Positions 5,986-7,136 of a stretch of DNA of 7,136 bases are shown here, one piece after another. A model generated the notes under the pieces. The model was not told where the DNA came from and searched no databases. It saw only the letters and a program-made list of their open reading frames with translations. The first letter of the stretch is position 1. The number at the start of each line of letters is the position of its first letter. Position numbers and translations under genes: made by a program. This DNA is from Sulfurospirillum sp. (GTDB taxonomy: Bacteria; Campylobacterota; Campylobacteria; Campylobacterales; QNZT01). Location: positions 1 through 7,136 of the forward strand of contig QNZT01000082.1 of assembly GCA_003978455.1 (NCBI GenBank), written 5' to 3'.

Positions 5986-6385
5986 CCAATAAATCTTCCA
6001 AAACACTATAAACTTTCTCAATCAACTCTTTTGTATCCACAGGCTTCACCAGAAACTGGGTGATATCGCACTGATTTATCTTGCTCAGATAAGCTATCTC
6101 ACTATATGCAGATACGACAATAACCGCCTGTTCCGGATTGATCATTTTCATCTGTTTAATAAAAGTAAAGCCATTCATATGCGGCATATTGATATCTGTT
6201 ATCACCAGATCATACCGATTTTTCCGATAGAGGTTCAATGCCTCTTTGCCATCGTTTGCATACGCCACGTGCGCAAAGATATCCTGAAAAAATGAGACAT
6301 AAGTCTCACATAGTTCTCTGTTGTCATCAACATACAACAGATGCATTTGTCTGGCTATTTTTTCCAATTTTTTGATCATGTGCAT
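5975..6385 (-). CDS. Stand-alone CheY-like response regulator receiver protein
   Basis: This 136-residue protein consists of a receiver domain with no output domain. The acidic pocket is D20-D21 (LLYVDDNREL), the phosphoacceptor is D64 (LVITDINMPHMNG), the switch Ser is S92 (VIVVSAYSE) and the conserved Lys is K114 (FLVKPVD). All residues needed for phosphorylation are present. It would take phosphate from a histidine kinase and signal by protein contact, but the kinase and target are not in the window. The ATG at 6385 has GAAGGAAG upstream, with AAGGA five bases from it; a second ATG two codons later is also possible. An acs terminator upstream suggests it has its own promoter, which I could not identify. 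The basic N-terminal extension (MHMIKKLEKIARQ) precedes the first beta strand. Confidence 0.93.
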   Translation of the reverse strand: MHMIKKLEKIARQMHLLYVDDNRELCETYVSFFQDIFAHVAYANDGKEALNLYRKNRYDLVITDINMPHMNGFTFIKQMKMINPEQAVIVVSAYSEIAYLSKINQCDITQFLVKPVDTKELIEKVYSVLEDLLVHE

Positions 6386-6546
6386 CTACTTCCTTCGACT
6401 CTGTCTCTTTGCAAATCGAACAAATAGAAAATAATTTTGCTTTCTGAAAAGATTAAGAGAGTCCATTTTTTTCGCCAAAGAAAAACTGTCAAGATAAAAG
6501 AGGAGAAAGATACAATAATATAAAGAATCAATAGAAGAAAGAAAAA
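6386..6546. other. Intergenic stretch without recognised gene
   Basis: This A-rich (plus strand) sequence separates the response regulator start from the acs terminator. I see a minus-strand Shine-Dalgarno next to 6385 and a minus-strand TTGACA (reverse complement of TGTCAA, about 6487-6492), but no -10 at a suitable distance from it. No open frame, tRNA or repeat is convincing here. The response regulator promoter is presumably inside this stretch. Confidence 0.5.
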
Positions 6547-6571
6547 TGGTAAATCTGCTCAAAGATTACCA
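6530..6571 (-). terminator. Rho-independent terminator downstream of acs
   Basis: On the minus strand TGGTAATCT (6571-6563) pairs with AGATTTACCA (6556-6547), with one bulged base and a six-base loop. The stem is followed at once by a T-rich tract, TTTTTCTTTCTTCT (6546-6533). The stem is AT-rich but its location about 50 bases after the acs stop and the U-rich tail fit intrinsic termination. Confidence 0.65.
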
Positions 6572-6578
6572 ATAGTAT

Positions 6579-6609
6579 CACAGAACCGGCACAAAATGCC
6601 GACTCTGTG
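6579..6609 (-). other. Strong hairpin in the acs 3' untranslated region
   Basis: On the minus strand CACAGAGTCGGCA (6609-6597) pairs with TGCCGGTTCTGTG (6591-6579) around a five-base loop TTTTG. The two middle positions pair as G-U and U-G only in the minus-strand RNA; in a plus-strand transcript they would be A-C mismatches. It begins about ten bases after the acs stop. It lacks a following T run, so it may protect the 3' end or act with the terminator just downstream. Confidence 0.6.
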
Positions 6610-6619
6610 CAAAACAGAC

Positions 6620-7136
6620 TTATTTACTTGCTGCTTGGACCGCCTCCTGAATCTTCGCGACAATCGTGGGATCTTCGAGTGTAGAGATATCCTGCTTGAT
6701 CTCCTCCCCTTTTGCGATAGCGCGTAAAATCCTTCTCATAATCTTTCCGGAGCGGGTTTTAGGCAGTCCCGGAACTTCGACGATATCGTCCGCTTTGGCG
6801 ATATTTCCGATCTCTTTGGCAAGCAGATCGTTGATATGCTTTTTGATATCGGGATTGACATGTCCCTCTTTCGGCACGACATAGACGAAAATAGACTCAC
6901 CTTTGATCTCATGAGGACGTCCGACTACTGCCACCTCAGCGACATGCTCATCTTCCGCAACTGCAGCTTCGATTTCTGCTGTTCCCATCCTGTGTCCCGA
7001 AACGTTGATGACGTCATCCACACGTCCTGTGATCGTGATATATCCATCTTTATCCATCATAGCACCGTCACCGGAGAAGTAGACCGGTTTGCCATCCTTG
7101 ACCACATCTCCAAAATAGGACTTTTTAAATCTTTCT
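6620..7136 (-). CDS. acs: Acetyl-CoA synthetase (AMP-forming), C-terminal part
   Basis: Acs activates acetate to acetyl-CoA via acetyl-AMP. The frame is open from the right window edge to TAA at 6622-6620, giving the last 171 residues of a protein usually near 650. Counting from the first visible codon, FSGDGAMMDKDGY (20-32) and TGRVDDVINVSGHRMGTAEIE (36-56) are the adenylation-domain hinge motifs. VAVVGRPHEIKGE (68-80) and the final LPKTRSGKIMRRILR (124-138) follow, with K131 as the catalytic lysine that is acetylated in many Acs enzymes. STLEDPTIV near the end is also typical. The strong match to Acs, rather than to propionyl-CoA synthetase or other ligases, rests on the GHRMGTAEIE and KTRSGKIMRR motifs; PrpE-type enzymes remain a minor alternative. 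A GTG inside the frame at 7105 is an internal Val codon, not a start. Two hairpins follow the stop. Confidence 0.94.
   Translation of the reverse strand, partial: ERFKKSYFGDVVKDGKPVYFSGDGAMMDKDGYITITGRVDDVINVSGHRMGTAEIEAAVAEDEHVAEVAVVGRPHEIKGESIFVYVVPKEGHVNPDIKKHINDLLAKEIGNIAKADDIVEVPGLPKTRSGKIMRRILRAIAKGEEIKQDISTLEDPTIVAKIQEAVQAASK

Noticed and set aside
5471..5992. Plus-strand open frame of 173 codons in the second half of the repeat gene
   Set aside because: It is a shifted reading of the repeat region; the product is a low-complexity artefact and ends in the hairpin after the real stop.

Overview
The window looks like a chromosomal segment of a Campylobacterota (epsilonproteobacterial) organism, plausibly Sulfurovum- or Sulfurimonas-like. 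The main reason is the gene order ilvC-minD-minE-(deacetylase)-dprA. The ilvC-minD-minE-dprA block is familiar from Helicobacter pylori, and an ilvC/dprA linkage is known in Campylobacter. The AT-rich intergenic DNA with a near-consensus TATAAT promoter also fits. The genus is inference; there is no rRNA or other taxonomic marker here.

Region 1 (1-3842, minus strand) is a tightly packed run transcribed right to left: ilvC (branched-chain amino acid synthesis), minD and minE (division-site selection), a membrane-anchored divergent polysaccharide deacetylase, and dprA (loading of incoming single-stranded DNA onto RecA), which runs off the left edge. minD/minE and minE/deacetylase overlap as ATGA and deacetylase/dprA as TGATG, so the last four genes are probably one translationally coupled unit. 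ilvC lies 12 bp ahead of minD. No minC is present.

Region 2 (3911-5937) holds two divergently transcribed genes for exported proteins, separated by an AT-rich intergenic region. The minus-strand gene encodes a small secreted protein with a SPOR-like segment. The plus-strand gene encodes a 459-residue secreted protein with four three-unit repeat modules (12 units, 23-residue pitch) and a C-terminal peptidoglycan-binding domain. Both are probably cell-envelope proteins. The plus-strand gene has a clear sigma-70-type promoter and a 15-bp palindrome upstream.

Region 3 (5938-7136, minus strand) contains a stand-alone CheY-like receiver protein, convergent with the repeat gene across a shared hairpin. 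Next comes a 234-bp gap with two hairpins, one followed by a U-rich tract. The window ends with the C-terminal 171 residues of AMP-forming acetyl-CoA synthetase.

No tRNA, rRNA, insertion sequence, CRISPR array or phage gene was seen. The least understood element is the repeat/peptidoglycan-binding protein and its SPOR-like neighbour; the rest is ordinary core genome.
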